Source: Flavobacterium sp. AED
GTDB taxonomy: Bacteria; Bacteroidota; Bacteroidia; Flavobacteriales; Flavobacteriaceae
Assembly (NCBI RefSeq): GCF_000812945.1
Contig: NZ_JSYM01000004.1
Location: 62,001 to 126,000 of the forward strand
Length of the DNA: 64,000 nucleotides
Direction of reading: 5' to 3'
Shown one piece after another: positions 14,305 through 23,581 of this stretch. Each line of letters starts with the position of its first letter. Within the stretch, counting starts at the first letter, position 1. A model generated the notes under the pieces. The model was not told the origin of the DNA. It saw nothing but the letters and a program-made list of their open reading frames with translations, and made no database searches. A program made the position numbers and the translations under genes.

Positions 14305-14847
14305 ATGAAAAAAACTCATCAATTAGCCATTTTAAGATCTTTTTTGATTTTGACAACCTTATTCTCTTCCTGTTTTTTATCAGCTCAACAGCAAACAATT
14401 GCACACCATTCACAAAGTGATTTCTGGAAAAAAGTACAATTTGGAGGCGGTATAGGATTAAGTTTTGGCTCTCAATATACTGATATATCACTGGCTCCAA
14501 GTGCTATTTACAACTTCAATGAATATGTAGCTTTGGGTCTTGGCGCACAATACACTTACATAAAGCAAAAAAATTATTACGCTTCCCATTTATACGGTGG
14601 AAGTATTGTAGCGCTTCTTAATCCTATAAAGGAAATTCAACTTTCGGCTGAGTTAGAGGAATTAAGAGTCAATGTTAATTTAATTGGTTCCAATAGTAAT
14701 TCTCAAGATTACTGGAATACCGGGTTGTTTCTCGGAGCTGGCTATAGAACTGGAAATGTAACTATTGGCGCACGTTATAATGTATTAAATGACAACAACA
14801 ATGTTTATGGTACTGCCTTCATGCCTTTTGTCAGGGTTTATTTTTAA
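14305..14847 (+). CDS. Small outer-membrane beta-barrel protein
   Basis: A 180-residue protein with a signal peptide (about residues 1-28, ending FLSAQQQ). The mature chain alternates polar and aromatic residues in about eight strands (FGGGIGLSFGSQYTDISLAP, YVALGLGAQYTYIKQ, GLFLGAGYRTGNVTIGARY) and ends VRVYF, the aromatic C-terminal signature of outer-membrane barrels. It is divergent from sucA. Homologues beside sucA are, from memory, sometimes labelled alpha-ketoglutarate decarboxylase; nothing in this sequence supports an enzyme. Likely a small porin-like or structural outer-membrane protein of unknown function. Confidence 0.8.
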   Translation: MKKTHQLAILRSFLILTTLFSSCFLSAQQQTIAHHSQSDFWKKVQFGGGIGLSFGSQYTDISLAPSAIYNFNEYVALGLGAQYTYIKQKNYYASHLYGGSIVALLNPIKEIQLSAELEELRVNVNLIGSNSNSQDYWNTGLFLGAGYRTGNVTIGARYNVLNDNNNVYGTAFMPFVRVYF

Positions 14848-14912
14848 TGGTACCCCTACCGAAATTTCGGGACTCTCCAAAAGGGAAGGAGTCTAAACCC
14901 TAGAAAAAGCGA

Positions 14913-15266
14913 TTAGCGATATTTGTTTCTAAACCACACTTTTTGCCATTCTCTTTTTAGAATCAAAAAAGAAACTTGTTCAGCAAGGATTACTAAATCC
15001 GAACCATCCAGTTTTTTTATTTGTTCTTCAGAAACATCAATAATATAAAGTAGATTAAGATATTCGGCAAATTTATATTGAATTAGCCTGTAGATTTTTT
15101 CATGTAATTGTATCTTCAATTCATTGGGAGAAATACTCAACGGAAAATCAATTCCTTCATTCGCAAGATTGAAATCCTTATTCATCTGCTCAATTAATTT
15201 CAAATATAAGTTTTCTCCCTCCGCTTCGGCAAGTAGTAAATCGGCATTTTTTGGAGCTATAAACAT
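14913..15266 (-). CDS. Conserved hypothetical protein beside the polyprenyl synthase gene
   Basis: A 117-residue protein with no signal peptide and no membrane segment. It is mainly helical and charged (LYLKLIEQMNKDFNLANEG, then KIQLHEKIYRLIQYKFAEYL). I do not recognise a domain. It lies 137 bases downstream of the polyprenyl synthase gene on the same strand and may share its transcript. The codon pattern and a start ATG at 15264-15266 support it as a real gene. Function unknown. Confidence 0.6.
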   Translation of the reverse strand: MFIAPKNADLLLAEAEGENLYLKLIEQMNKDFNLANEGIDFPLSISPNELKIQLHEKIYRLIQYKFAEYLNLLYIIDVSEEQIKKLDGSDLVILAEQVSFLILKREWQKVWFRNKYR

Positions 15267-15403
15267 TTGATTTTAGATTTTAGATTAACGAATTCAGATT
15301 TAGGTTTTTAAGAAACTAATAACTAAACATTGTTTCGATTGCGTTCGAGGTGACAACTAAACATTGAGAATGAATACTAATCCCGAAGCGTCCGGACTGA
15401 ACA

Positions 15404-16378
15404 CTACACAGCCCTTCCCATTAAATTTTCACCAAAAGCTCTTAACATTGCTTTTTTATCAGCACTGATATTCATTTTGTCTAATGTTTGGAAAGCTTTA
15501 AATGTAAAATCTTGAATGGCGTCTTGTGTTGCTTTTGAAGCACCTGAATTATTAAAAATTTCTTTTACTGCCTTAATTTTATCTGAATTATCTTCTGGCT
15601 GAACAGAAAACAAATCCATCAATTGTTGTTGCTGTTCCTTTTCTGAAAAAGCAACGGCTTTTAGATATAAATACGTTTTTTTGTTTTCAATAATATCACC
15701 GCCCACTTGTTTTCCAAAAGTTTCCGGATCACCAAAAGCATCCAGATAATCATCCTGCAATTGAAAAGCCAATCCTAAATTTAGTCCAAAATCATAAATT
15801 AGATTTGCATTTTCCTTTGATGCTTTAGCAATAATCGCACCCATTTTCATAGCTGCAGCAACTAAAACGGCCGTTTTATATTCAATCATTTTAAGATATT
15901 CCGGAATAGTAACATCATCTCTAACTTCAAAATCCACATCCCACTGCTGTCCTTCACAAACTTCAAGAGCGGTTTTACTGAACAATTTAGCCAGTTTACG
16001 AAATATTTTAGGTTGGTATTTCTCAAAATATTGATACGCCAAAATCAGCATTGCATCCCCAGATAAAATTCCGGTATTTATATTCCATTTCTCATGTACC
16101 GTTTGCTTCCCTCTTCGCAAAGGGGCGTCATCCATAATATCATCATGAACCAATGAAAAATTATGAAAGACCTCAACAGCCAAAGCCGCTGGCAACGCTT
16201 TTTTATAATCTGCATCAAAAACTTCAGCACTCATTAAAGTCAGTACCGGGCGGATTCTTTTTCCTCCAAGATCTAAAATATAATGTATGGGATCATACAA
16301 ATTTTTGGGCTCTTTGGTTTCATATTGCGATTGCAAATATTCCGAAATGAACTCCTGATACTGATAAATGGTATGCAT
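15404..16378 (-). CDS. Polyprenyl diphosphate synthase (short-chain type)
   Basis: A 324-residue protein of the trans-isoprenyl diphosphate synthase family. The first Asp-rich motif is in HNFSLVHDDIMDDAPLRRGK and the second in LAFQLQDDYLDAFGD, followed by KQVGGDIIENKKTYL. The residue five positions before the first DDxxD is Phe, which in this family usually limits product length to about C15-C20. It condenses isopentenyl diphosphate with allylic diphosphates in the cytoplasm, feeding quinone, carotenoid or cell-wall lipid precursors. Precise product length cannot be settled from sequence. A small hypothetical gene follows; yceI is divergent upstream. Confidence 0.93.
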   Translation of the reverse strand: MHTIYQYQEFISEYLQSQYETKEPKNLYDPIHYILDLGGKRIRPVLTLMSAEVFDADYKKALPAALAVEVFHNFSLVHDDIMDDAPLRRGKQTVHEKWNINTGILSGDAMLILAYQYFEKYQPKIFRKLAKLFSKTALEVCEGQQWDVDFEVRDDVTIPEYLKMIEYKTAVLVAAAMKMGAIIAKASKENANLIYDFGLNLGLAFQLQDDYLDAFGDPETFGKQVGGDIIENKKTYLYLKAVAFSEKEQQQQLMDLFSVQPEDNSDKIKAVKEIFNNSGASKATQDAIQDFTFKAFQTLDKMNISADKKAMLRAFGENLMGRAV

Positions 16379-16440
16379 AAATTAATTTTTGGCTAATTTA
16401 CAGTATTCACTCTTTATTCCAAACTACGTTTCTTAATGAA

Positions 16441-16520
16441 ATGTTAAATAATCATAAATACATTGGAAACTATTTTGGTATTCAAAGTTTCCTATCTACA
16501 TTTGCATCGAAATTTAACAT
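16441..16520 (+). promoter_or_regulatory. Promoter with TetR-type operator, copy 1 (yceI)
   Basis: TTTG (16474-16477), 19 bp, TACATTTG (16497-16504) matches the Bacteroidetes -33/-7 promoter. An inverted repeat GGAAACT (16465-16471) / AGTTTCC (16486-16492) overlaps the -33 box and spacer, a position where a bound protein would block polymerase. ATGTTAAAT (16441-16449) is inverted at 16512-16520. The whole block recurs before the tetR gene. Confidence 0.75.
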
Positions 16521-16585
16521 TTCAATTACAATCATTTCAAAACATTACGAAATGAAAAACAAACCTAAATAAAACCCAAAATATT

Positions 16586-17107
16586 ATGACAACAACCTGG
16601 ACAATTGATTCAACACAATCTGATGTTTTGATTAAAATAAGACATTCCATAATTGCCTATTTAGCTGGAACTATTAACAAATTTAAAGGGCATATAGACA
16701 TTCAAGATAATGAAATTGAAGACGCTTCAATCGAATTTTCATTAGATGTAAACAACACCGATACAAAACTGGAACAAATTGATTCGCACTTAAAACTGAA
16801 TGATTTTTTTGATATAAATGAGTATCCTATCATAAGCTTTAAGTCTACTTCTTTCCAAAAAGTGAACAAAAACATTAATTTTTTGAAAGGAAATTTAACC
16901 ATCAAAAACATCACAAAGGTTGTTGAGCTGGATGCAGAATTTATAGGAATCAATGCTTATAATGGCGATCAAAAAGCTGCATTTGAAATAACCGGAGACA
17001 TCAATCGCAAAGATTTTGGATTAACATCAAATGCATTTACTCAAACTGGCGGCATAACTACAGGGCAAGACATTAAACTTATTGCAAATTTAGAATTCAC
17101 GGTTTAA
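16586..17107 (+). CDS. YceI-family protein (cytoplasmic form)
   Basis: A 173-residue protein matching the YceI lipocalin-like barrel from end to end: TTTWTIDSTQSDVLIKIRHS at the N-terminus, then DNEIEDASIEFSLDVNN, a DSHLKLNDFFDINEYPIISF block, and the C-terminal INRKDFGLTSNAF. Such proteins bind isoprenoid-like or other amphiphilic ligands. No signal peptide is present, so unlike E. coli YceI this copy should be cytoplasmic. It shares a duplicated promoter/operator with the downstream TetR-efflux operon, which suggests it responds to the same compound, perhaps by binding it. That link is inferred. Confidence 0.92.
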   Translation: MTTTWTIDSTQSDVLIKIRHSIIAYLAGTINKFKGHIDIQDNEIEDASIEFSLDVNNTDTKLEQIDSHLKLNDFFDINEYPIISFKSTSFQKVNKNINFLKGNLTIKNITKVVELDAEFIGINAYNGDQKAAFEITGDINRKDFGLTSNAFTQTGGITTGQDIKLIANLEFTV

Positions 17108-17122
17108 GACCCTTTTATGTAA

Positions 17123-17203
17123 ATGTTAAATAATTACAAAATAATTGGAAACTATTTTGGTGTTCAAAGTTTCCTGCTTACATTTGCACTCGAAATTTAA
17201 CAT
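17123..17203 (+). promoter_or_regulatory. Promoter with TetR-type operator, copy 2 (efflux operon)
   Basis: Near-copy of 16441-16520, about nine substitutions and one indel by eye. TTTG (17156-17159), 19 bp, TACATTTG (17179-17186); inverted repeat GGAAACT (17147-17153) / AGTTTCC (17168-17174); outer ATGTTAAAT (17123-17131) / ATTTAACAT (17195-17203). The promoter boxes and operator arms are unchanged while flanks differ, so both elements are under selection. Likely autoregulation by the TetR gene that starts 47 bases downstream. Confidence 0.78.
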
Positions 17204-17249
17204 ATTTCTATAAATTAAAACAAACCGTAACAGGTTAAGAATAAACAAA

Positions 17250-17846
17250 ATGAAAGAGAAAATTATATCAAAAGCAAGTGAAATGTTTTTAAAACTAGGT
17301 TTTAAGAGCATCACCATGGATGATATTGCCGGTGAAATGTGCATTTCTAAAAAAACGATTTACAAGTATTTTTGTAATAAGGAAATACTCATTGAGGAAA
17401 GCACAGCAACAATCCATAAAGAAATACACCAGATAATTGACGATGTTATTTTAAAAAATTACAATGCAATTCAAGAAAATTTCGAGATAAGAAAATTATT
17501 TAAAGAAATGTTTAAATCATCAGATACTTCTCCGGTATATCAATTAAAAAAGCATTACCCAGAAATATATGAAAAGGTAATGTGTAGAGAAATTGACGAG
17601 TGTAACACTATTTTCAAACAAAATATTGAGAAAGGGATTAAACAAGGATTATATCGAGAAAACGTAAATATTGAAAGCTATGTACGGTTTTATTATCTTC
17701 TCGTTTTTAGCATTAAAGAAACCACAAGTTCTGAAAAAGAAGCTCAAAAAATAGAACTTGAAATTTTAGAATACCATACCAGAGCTTTGGCAACGCCAAA
17801 AGGAATTATTGAACTTGAAAAACACATACTAAAACCTAATATATAA
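17250..17846 (+). CDS. TetR/AcrR family transcriptional regulator
   Basis: A 198-residue protein. The N-terminal helix-turn-helix is clear (FLKLGFKSITMDDIAGEM, then CISKKTIYKYFCNKEILIEE), and residues 60-198 form a variable helical ligand-binding domain. It is the first gene of an efflux operon and its stop codon overlaps the tolC-like start by one base. The duplicated GGAAACT/AGTTTCC inverted repeat in the yceI and tetR promoters is the likely operator. It probably represses both transcripts until a substrate of the pump binds. Confidence 0.93.
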   Translation: MKEKIISKASEMFLKLGFKSITMDDIAGEMCISKKTIYKYFCNKEILIEESTATIHKEIHQIIDDVILKNYNAIQENFEIRKLFKEMFKSSDTSPVYQLKKHYPEIYEKVMCREIDECNTIFKQNIEKGIKQGLYRENVNIESYVRFYYLLVFSIKETTSSEKEAQKIELEILEYHTRALATPKGIIELEKHILKPNI

Positions 17847-19189
17847 TGAAGAATATAATTTTAACCAGTTTCTTGATTTTTGCAATCTCTGTAAAATCAC
17901 AAGAGATTAAATCGTTAACGCTAAAAGATGCGATTACCTATGCTTTAGAGAATAAAGCAGATGCTAAAAAAGCCAAACTTAAAGTAGAAAACAGCGAATA
18001 TCAAATTCAAGAAGTTCGTTCCAAAGCTTTACCGCAAATCTCTGCAAATGGTGGTTTGACTTACAACCCTATTTTACAAACTACTTTCCTCGACGGAGGG
18101 TCTTTTGGTGGTGAACCCGGAACTACAGTTAAACTTAATTTTGGACAAAAATGGAATTCAACAGCGGGTGTTTCTTTGACACAAACTCTTTTTGACCAAT
18201 CTGTTTTTACAGGTTTGAAAGCCGCAAGATCAACTAGAGAATTTTATCAGATAAATGATCAATTGACAGAAGAGCAAGTAATTGAAAGAGTGGCTAACAA
18301 CTACTATCAAGTCTATGTTCAAAGACAAAAATTAAATGTTCTGGACAGTAATTATGTGAACACTACCAAAGTGAAAAACATAATTAAAGGACAATTTGAT
18401 AATGGTCTTGCCAAAAAAATTGACTTAGACAGAATTTTAGTGAAAATTTCGAACATCAATACACAACGTCAACAAATTTTAAATGCGGTTCAATTACAGG
18501 AAAATGCATTGAAATTTTACATTGGGATGCCAATTGAAACTAAAATCAGTATCCCACAGACTGAATTTCAAGTGACACCACAAGCATTCTCTGAAGCACC
18601 AAATACGGCAAACAGAACGGAATATTTGCTTTTGAAAAAACAAGAACAACTATTAATGTTTCAAAAGAAAGCGGATGAAGCGGCATACTACCCAACACTT
18701 TCCCTTTCAGCAGGCTACAATTATATTGGTCAAGGTCCAAAAATGCCTTGGGGAGCAAAACCAGCCGATGGGGTATACTGGTCTGATTACTCTTCAATTG
18801 GTTTGAATTTGAAAGTGCCCATTTTCACAGGATTTTCAACTAGAGCAAAAGTAAGACAAGCAGATGTTAATTTAAGATCCTTGAAGGAAGACATAAAAGA
18901 CACCAAATTAAGTCTTGATTTAGCTTATGAAAACGCAAACATTCAAATTAACAACAGTATCGTTACTATAAACAACCAAAAGGAAAATGCACAATTAGCA
19001 CAAGACGTTTTAAACAACACCAGAAATAATTACATGCAAGGATTGGCTTCTTTAACTGATTTATTGGATGCAGAAAATTCATTGACAGAGGCACAAAACA
19101 ATTACACTTCTGCAATATTAGATTACAAACTGGCTGAAATTCAATTAATCAAATCAAAAGGAGAATTAAAAACTTTATTAAACAACTAA
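17846..19189 (+). CDS. TolC-family outer-membrane efflux protein
   Basis: A 447-residue protein with a signal peptide (ILTSFLIFAISVKSQ). The two TolC repeats are visible: SLTLKDAITYALENKADAKK near residue 25 begins the first and TRAKVRQADVNLRSLKEDIK begins the second coiled-coil hairpin, and LASLTDLLDAENSLTEAQNN marks the second long helix. It forms the trimeric outer-membrane duct for the RND pump encoded downstream. The start overlaps the tetR stop by one base, and four bases separate its stop from the adaptor gene. Confidence 0.94.
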   Translation: MKNIILTSFLIFAISVKSQEIKSLTLKDAITYALENKADAKKAKLKVENSEYQIQEVRSKALPQISANGGLTYNPILQTTFLDGGSFGGEPGTTVKLNFGQKWNSTAGVSLTQTLFDQSVFTGLKAARSTREFYQINDQLTEEQVIERVANNYYQVYVQRQKLNVLDSNYVNTTKVKNIIKGQFDNGLAKKIDLDRILVKISNINTQRQQILNAVQLQENALKFYIGMPIETKISIPQTEFQVTPQAFSEAPNTANRTEYLLLKKQEQLLMFQKKADEAAYYPTLSLSAGYNYIGQGPKMPWGAKPADGVYWSDYSSIGLNLKVPIFTGFSTRAKVRQADVNLRSLKEDIKDTKLSLDLAYENANIQINNSIVTINNQKENAQLAQDVLNNTRNNYMQGLASLTDLLDAENSLTEAQNNYTSAILDYKLAEIQLIKSKGELKTLLNN

Positions 19190-19193
19190 CAAC

Positions 19194-20261
19194 ATGAAAA
19201 AAAATATAATAACCGGAATAATTATTTTAGGCGCAATAGCAATCATCGCAGTAATCTTAACAAACAATAAAAAAGAAAATAAAGAAAAAACAGATATTGT
19301 TGCTCAGAAAAATGCAGCAGTTTCTGTAAAAATTGAAACGGTAAAAACCGAGGAGGTTTCGTTAGATTTTGCCTCAAACGGAAATTTCGAACCTATTCAA
19401 GAATTAACTTTTTCTGCTGAAAAATCAGGAAAAGTAGTAAGCGTTTTGGCTAAAGAAGGTGATTATGTTTCTGTTGGACAAACATTGGCTATTGTAAGAA
19501 GCGATGTTATCAATGTTAACGCTCAAACAGCAAATTCATCTTATCAAAATGCAGCTGCAGATTACAGCAGATACGAAAATGCATTCAAAACTGGTGGTGT
19601 TACCAAACAACAATTAGACCAGGCAAGATTGACAATGGTTAATGCAAAAGCGCAATTAACACAAGCAAATATAAACGTTGGCGATACCAGAATTAAAGCG
19701 CCAATTAGCGGTTTTATCAATAAAAAATACATTGAACCAGGTTCTATTTTAAGTGGAATGCCAGCAACATCTTTATTTGATATTGTAAATGTTTCTAAAC
19801 TTAAATTAAAAGTTAATGTTAACGAAAACCAAGTTGCAAGCTTAAAAGTTGGAACTCCTGTTAACGTTACTGCAAGTGTTTATCCAGACAAATCTTTTTC
19901 AGGAAAAATAACTTTTATTGCTGCTAAAGCAAATGAAAGTTTGAATTTTCCAGTAGAAATTGAAATTACAAACAATGCATCAAATGATTTGAAAGCAGGT
20001 ATGTATGGAACTGCAGCATTTGCTTCAAACCAACAAAAACAATCATTAATGGTTGTTCCTAGAAATGCTTTTGTTGGAAGTGTAAGCAGCAACCAAATTT
20101 TTGTAATTGAAAATGGAGCCGCAAAACTAAAAACAGTTACAGCGGGAAGAATTCTGGGCGATAAAGTGGAAATTTTAAATGGATTATCTGATGGCGAAAA
20201 TGTAATTGTTACAGGACAAATCAACTTGCAAGACGGAAGCAAAGTGGAAATCATCAAATAG
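19194..20261 (+). CDS. RND efflux periplasmic adaptor (membrane fusion protein)
   Basis: A 355-residue protein with a single N-terminal membrane anchor (residues about 5-24), a lipoyl/barrel-sandwich segment (AEKSGKVVSVLAKEGDYVSV, GQTLAIVRSD), a short alpha-hairpin (residues 105-150) and the second lipoyl half (DTRIKAPISGFINKKYIEPG). A beta-barrel and membrane-proximal domain follow to the C-terminus (FSGKITFIAAKANES; DGENVIVTGQINLQDGSKVE). It links the inner-membrane pump to the TolC-like duct. It is the third gene of the operon, 32 bases before the pump gene. Confidence 0.94.
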   Translation: MKKNIITGIIILGAIAIIAVILTNNKKENKEKTDIVAQKNAAVSVKIETVKTEEVSLDFASNGNFEPIQELTFSAEKSGKVVSVLAKEGDYVSVGQTLAIVRSDVINVNAQTANSSYQNAAADYSRYENAFKTGGVTKQQLDQARLTMVNAKAQLTQANINVGDTRIKAPISGFINKKYIEPGSILSGMPATSLFDIVNVSKLKLKVNVNENQVASLKVGTPVNVTASVYPDKSFSGKITFIAAKANESLNFPVEIEITNNASNDLKAGMYGTAAFASNQQKQSLMVVPRNAFVGSVSSNQIFVIENGAAKLKTVTAGRILGDKVEILNGLSDGENVIVTGQINLQDGSKVEIIK

Positions 20262-20293
20262 GTTTTAATCTAAACCTTTAAAAGTAAAAATAT

Positions 20294-23200
20294 ATGAAAT
20301 TAGCAGAAATATCCATAAAACGTCCTTCATTAGTCATTGTATTGTTTGCAATTCTAATACTTGGTGGACTGTTTAGTTATAGCAATTTGGGCTACGAATT
20401 AATTCCAAAATTTGAACAAAATGTAATTACAATTTCTACCGTTTACCCTGGTGCTTCGCCAAGTGAGGTAGAAAACACAGTAACCAAAAAAATTGAAGAT
20501 GCCGTTGCTTCTTTAGAAAATATCAAAAAAATTGATTCTAAATCCTACGAAAGTTTATCTATCGTATCGATTTCTTTGACTTCAACAGCCAAAGTGGACA
20601 TTTCGATGAATGATGCGCAACGAAAAATAAATGCCATCATCAGTGATTTACCCGATGATGCCAAGGCACCTTCGTTATCCAAATTCTCTTTGAGCGATTT
20701 ACCAATTATGACTATTGGTGCCAACGGAAAAATGGATGAAGCCGCTTTTTATGACTTAATAGACAAAAAAATAGCTCCGGTTCTTTCTAGAGTTGCAGGT
20801 GTTGCGCAAGTAAATATTATTGGAGGACAAGAACGTGAAATTCAAGTTAATCTTGATGCAGTAAAACTACAAGGTTACGGACTTTCTGTTCCGCAGGTGC
20901 AACAAACTATTTTGAGTTCTAATTTAGATTTTCCAACAGGAAATATTCAAACCCGTGATCAAAAAATATTAATTCGTTTAGCCGGGAAATATAAAAATGT
21001 TGAAGAGTTAAGGAACTTAGTAGTCTCGTCCCAAAACGGAATTCAAGTTCGACTTGGTGATGTTGCAGATGTTCAAGATACTCAAAAAATTGCTGAAAAA
21101 ATATCGCGTGTCGATCAAAAAAGTGCCATTGTTTTACAAATCATTAAACAATCTGATGCTAATGCGGTTGCTGTAAGTGAGGAGCTGGTTAAAACCATTA
21201 ATAAACTTACAACCGATTATAAAAAAAATGGATTAGAACTTCAAATAGCTAAAGACAGTACCATTTTTACGCTTGAAGCTGCTGATTCTGTTGTGCATGA
21301 TTTATTGATTGCAGTACTTTTAGTTGCCTTTGTAATGTTGTTTTTCTTACACAGCATTAGAAACTCGCTTATTGTAATGGTTTCTATTCCAGCATCATTA
21401 ATTGCTACATTTATTGGAATTTATTTGATGGGGTATACTTTAAACTTAATGAGTTTGCTTGGATTATCTCTTGTAGTAGGTATTCTGGTCGATGATGCCA
21501 TCGTGGTCCTCGAAAATATTTACAGGCACATGGAAATGGGTAAAAACCGTGTTCGTGCTGCTTATGACGGAACTGCTGAAATTGGTGGAACTGTAGTATC
21601 AATTACTTTAGTTATTGTGGTTGTGTTTTTACCAATCGCCATGAGTTCAGGTTTGGTTTCTAACATTATTACACAGTTTTGTGTAACCGTTATTATCTCA
21701 ACATTATTGTCATTACTAGCTTCGTTTACCATTATTCCTTGGTTGTCTTCTCGCTATGGAAAATTAGAACATATTGAAGGTAAAAATCTTTTCGGAAGAA
21801 TTATCCTTGGATTTGAAAGCTATTTAACCCGTTTCATCAACTGGATTTCCCGTTTATTAACATGGTCTTTGGATCATTACAAAACTACCTTAGCAATTGT
21901 TTTGGTTCTCTTTTTCGGATCAACCATCGGATTAGTTGGTGGAGGTTTTATTGGTGGTGAATTCTTTGCAGCGTCAGATAGTGGTGAGTTTTTAGTTCAA
22001 ATAGAAATGCCAAAAGATGCTTCATTAGAACAAACTAACTTTATGACTCAAAAAGCAGAAGCATTTTTAAAAACGCAAGAATATGTTCACAGTCAAATTA
22101 CAACGGTTGGTCAAACCAGTGAAGGTATGGGAGCTTCTCAAGCAACGGCTTATAAAGCTGAGATTGATGTAAAAATGATTGAACAAAAAGATCGAACAGA
22201 CGGAGCAAATGTTTATGCGGCAAAAATGAAACGAAAACTAGAAAAAGTTTTGGTCGGTGCCAAAGTAAAAACGGTTCCGGTTGGTATTTTAGGAACAGCT
22301 GAAAATGCTACTTTAGGTTTAGTTGTAACGGGACCAAATGTAGAAAGTGCCATGAAATTTGCCAAATTAGCAGAAGCTGAATTAAGAACAATTCCTGGAA
22401 CAACAGAGATTAAACTAACTGTTGAAGATGGAAATCCTGAAATTAATGTGCAAGTTGACAGAGATAAAATGGCTGCGCTTGGACTTACTTTACAAACAGT
22501 AGGTGGAACAATGCAAACTGCTTATTCTGGAAATACAGATGGAAAATTCAGAGCAGGAGAATACGAATATGACATCAATATAAAATACAACAGTTTTGAC
22601 AGAAAAAGTATTGAAGATGTTAGTAATCTAATTTTCATCAACTCTTCTGGTCAGCAAATTAAATTATCCCAATTTGCAACAATCAAGGAAGGTTCTGGAC
22701 CAAGTCAGTTAGAACGTAGAGACAAAACTGCTTCGGTAACGGTGCAAGGTCAAAATGTAGGTGTGGCTTCTGGAACCATTGTAACGCAATGGCAAGAAAA
22801 GCTTGACAAGTTAGAAAAACCAACTGGTGTAAACTACATTTGGGGTGGAGATCAAGAAAACCAAAGTGAAGGTTTCGGAACATTAGGAATTGCATTATTA
22901 GCAGCAATTGTATTAGTTTATCTGGTAATGGTTTCTTTATATGACAGTTTTGTACATCCATTTGTGGTATTATTTGCCATTCCGCTTTCGTTCATCGGAG
23001 CAATGTTAGCATTGGCGTTAACTAATAACACTTTGAATATTTTCACCATCCTTGGAGTAATTATGCTTATTGGTTTAGTGTGTAAAAATGCGATTATGCT
23101 AGTCGATTATACCAATCAACGAAGAGCTGCAGGAGAATCAATAAGAACGGCATTAATTCAGGCCAATCATGCGAGACTTCGCCCAATTTTGATGACAACT

Positions 23201-23470
23201 ATTGCGATGGTTTTTGGTATGTTCCCTATTGCATTAGCATCTGGTGCCGGAGCTGAATGGAAAAATGGTTTGGCTTGGGTAATTATCGGAGGATTAATTT
23301 CTTCGTTATTCTTAACCTTGATTGTCGTTCCTGTAATTTATGAAATTATGGAAAAAATCATTCACAAATTCTCAAAAGGTGAAAAAACAGATTATGAAGC
23401 GGAAATGGTTGCCGATTATGTTCATGCTGAATTAAGTGAAGATGGATTTAATCCAAAACATACGCTTTAA
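20294..23470 (+). CDS. RND efflux transporter, HAE1/AcrB-like
   Basis: A 1058-residue inner-membrane pump, normal for the family. It starts KLAEISIKRPSLVIVLFAIL (TM1), has periplasmic porter segments such as VYPGASPSEVENTVTKKIED, and the TM4 proton-relay motif VVGILVDDAIVVLENIYRHM with its paired Asp. The second half repeats the topology, with KNAIMLVDYTNQRRAAGESI at TM10. It exports hydrophobic or amphiphilic compounds by proton antiport together with the adaptor and duct encoded upstream. Substrate is not predictable from sequence. A terminator follows. Confidence 0.95.
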   Translation: MKLAEISIKRPSLVIVLFAILILGGLFSYSNLGYELIPKFEQNVITISTVYPGASPSEVENTVTKKIEDAVASLENIKKIDSKSYESLSIVSISLTSTAKVDISMNDAQRKINAIISDLPDDAKAPSLSKFSLSDLPIMTIGANGKMDEAAFYDLIDKKIAPVLSRVAGVAQVNIIGGQEREIQVNLDAVKLQGYGLSVPQVQQTILSSNLDFPTGNIQTRDQKILIRLAGKYKNVEELRNLVVSSQNGIQVRLGDVADVQDTQKIAEKISRVDQKSAIVLQIIKQSDANAVAVSEELVKTINKLTTDYKKNGLELQIAKDSTIFTLEAADSVVHDLLIAVLLVAFVMLFFLHSIRNSLIVMVSIPASLIATFIGIYLMGYTLNLMSLLGLSLVVGILVDDAIVVLENIYRHMEMGKNRVRAAYDGTAEIGGTVVSITLVIVVVFLPIAMSSGLVSNIITQFCVTVIISTLLSLLASFTIIPWLSSRYGKLEHIEGKNLFGRIILGFESYLTRFINWISRLLTWSLDHYKTTLAIVLVLFFGSTIGLVGGGFIGGEFFAASDSGEFLVQIEMPKDASLEQTNFMTQKAEAFLKTQEYVHSQITTVGQTSEGMGASQATAYKAEIDVKMIEQKDRTDGANVYAAKMKRKLEKVLVGAKVKTVPVGILGTAENATLGLVVTGPNVESAMKFAKLAEAELRTIPGTTEIKLTVEDGNPEINVQVDRDKMAALGLTLQTVGGTMQTAYSGNTDGKFRAGEYEYDINIKYNSFDRKSIEDVSNLIFINSSGQQIKLSQFATIKEGSGPSQLERRDKTASVTVQGQNVGVASGTIVTQWQEKLDKLEKPTGVNYIWGGDQENQSEGFGTLGIALLAAIVLVYLVMVSLYDSFVHPFVVLFAIPLSFIGAMLALALTNNTLNIFTILGVIMLIGLVCKNAIMLVDYTNQRRAAGESIRTALIQANHARLRPILMTTIAMVFGMFPIALASGAGAEWKNGLAWVIIGGLISSLFLTLIVVPVIYEIMEKIIHKFSKGEKTDYEAEMVADYVHAELSEDGFNPKHTL

Positions 23471-23493
23471 TACCTAATTATATTTTAGATTAG

Positions 23494-23527
23494 AACCTGT
23501 CCATTAGTTTGGGCAGGTTTTTTTGTT
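23494..23527 (+). terminator. Intrinsic terminator of the efflux operon
   Basis: AACCTGTCC (23494-23502) pairs with GGGCAGGTT (23511-23519) with one G-T pair and an 8-base loop, followed by a T-run to 23524. It lies 24 bases after the RND stop codon. Confidence 0.85.
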
Positions 23528-23581
23528 TCTAAAAATCAGCTTTCTGCGAATTCGTTTTTTTAAGACGATGTGTAACTGGTT

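Noticed and set aside
14305..14847. Annotation as alpha-ketoglutarate decarboxylase because of its place beside sucA
   Set aside because: The protein has a signal peptide, beta-strand pattern and aromatic C-terminus, and no thiamine or 2-oxoacid motifs.
14850..14900. CCGAAATTTCGG palindrome and GACTC/GAGTC stem after the small barrel gene
   Set aside because: No T-run and no second copy; could be a weak terminator for either strand but the support is thin.
15321..15366. Direct repeat AACTAAACATTG twice between the polyprenyl synthase and the hypothetical gene
   Set aside because: Twelve A/T-rich bases repeated 34 bases apart without other structure; too weak to call an element.
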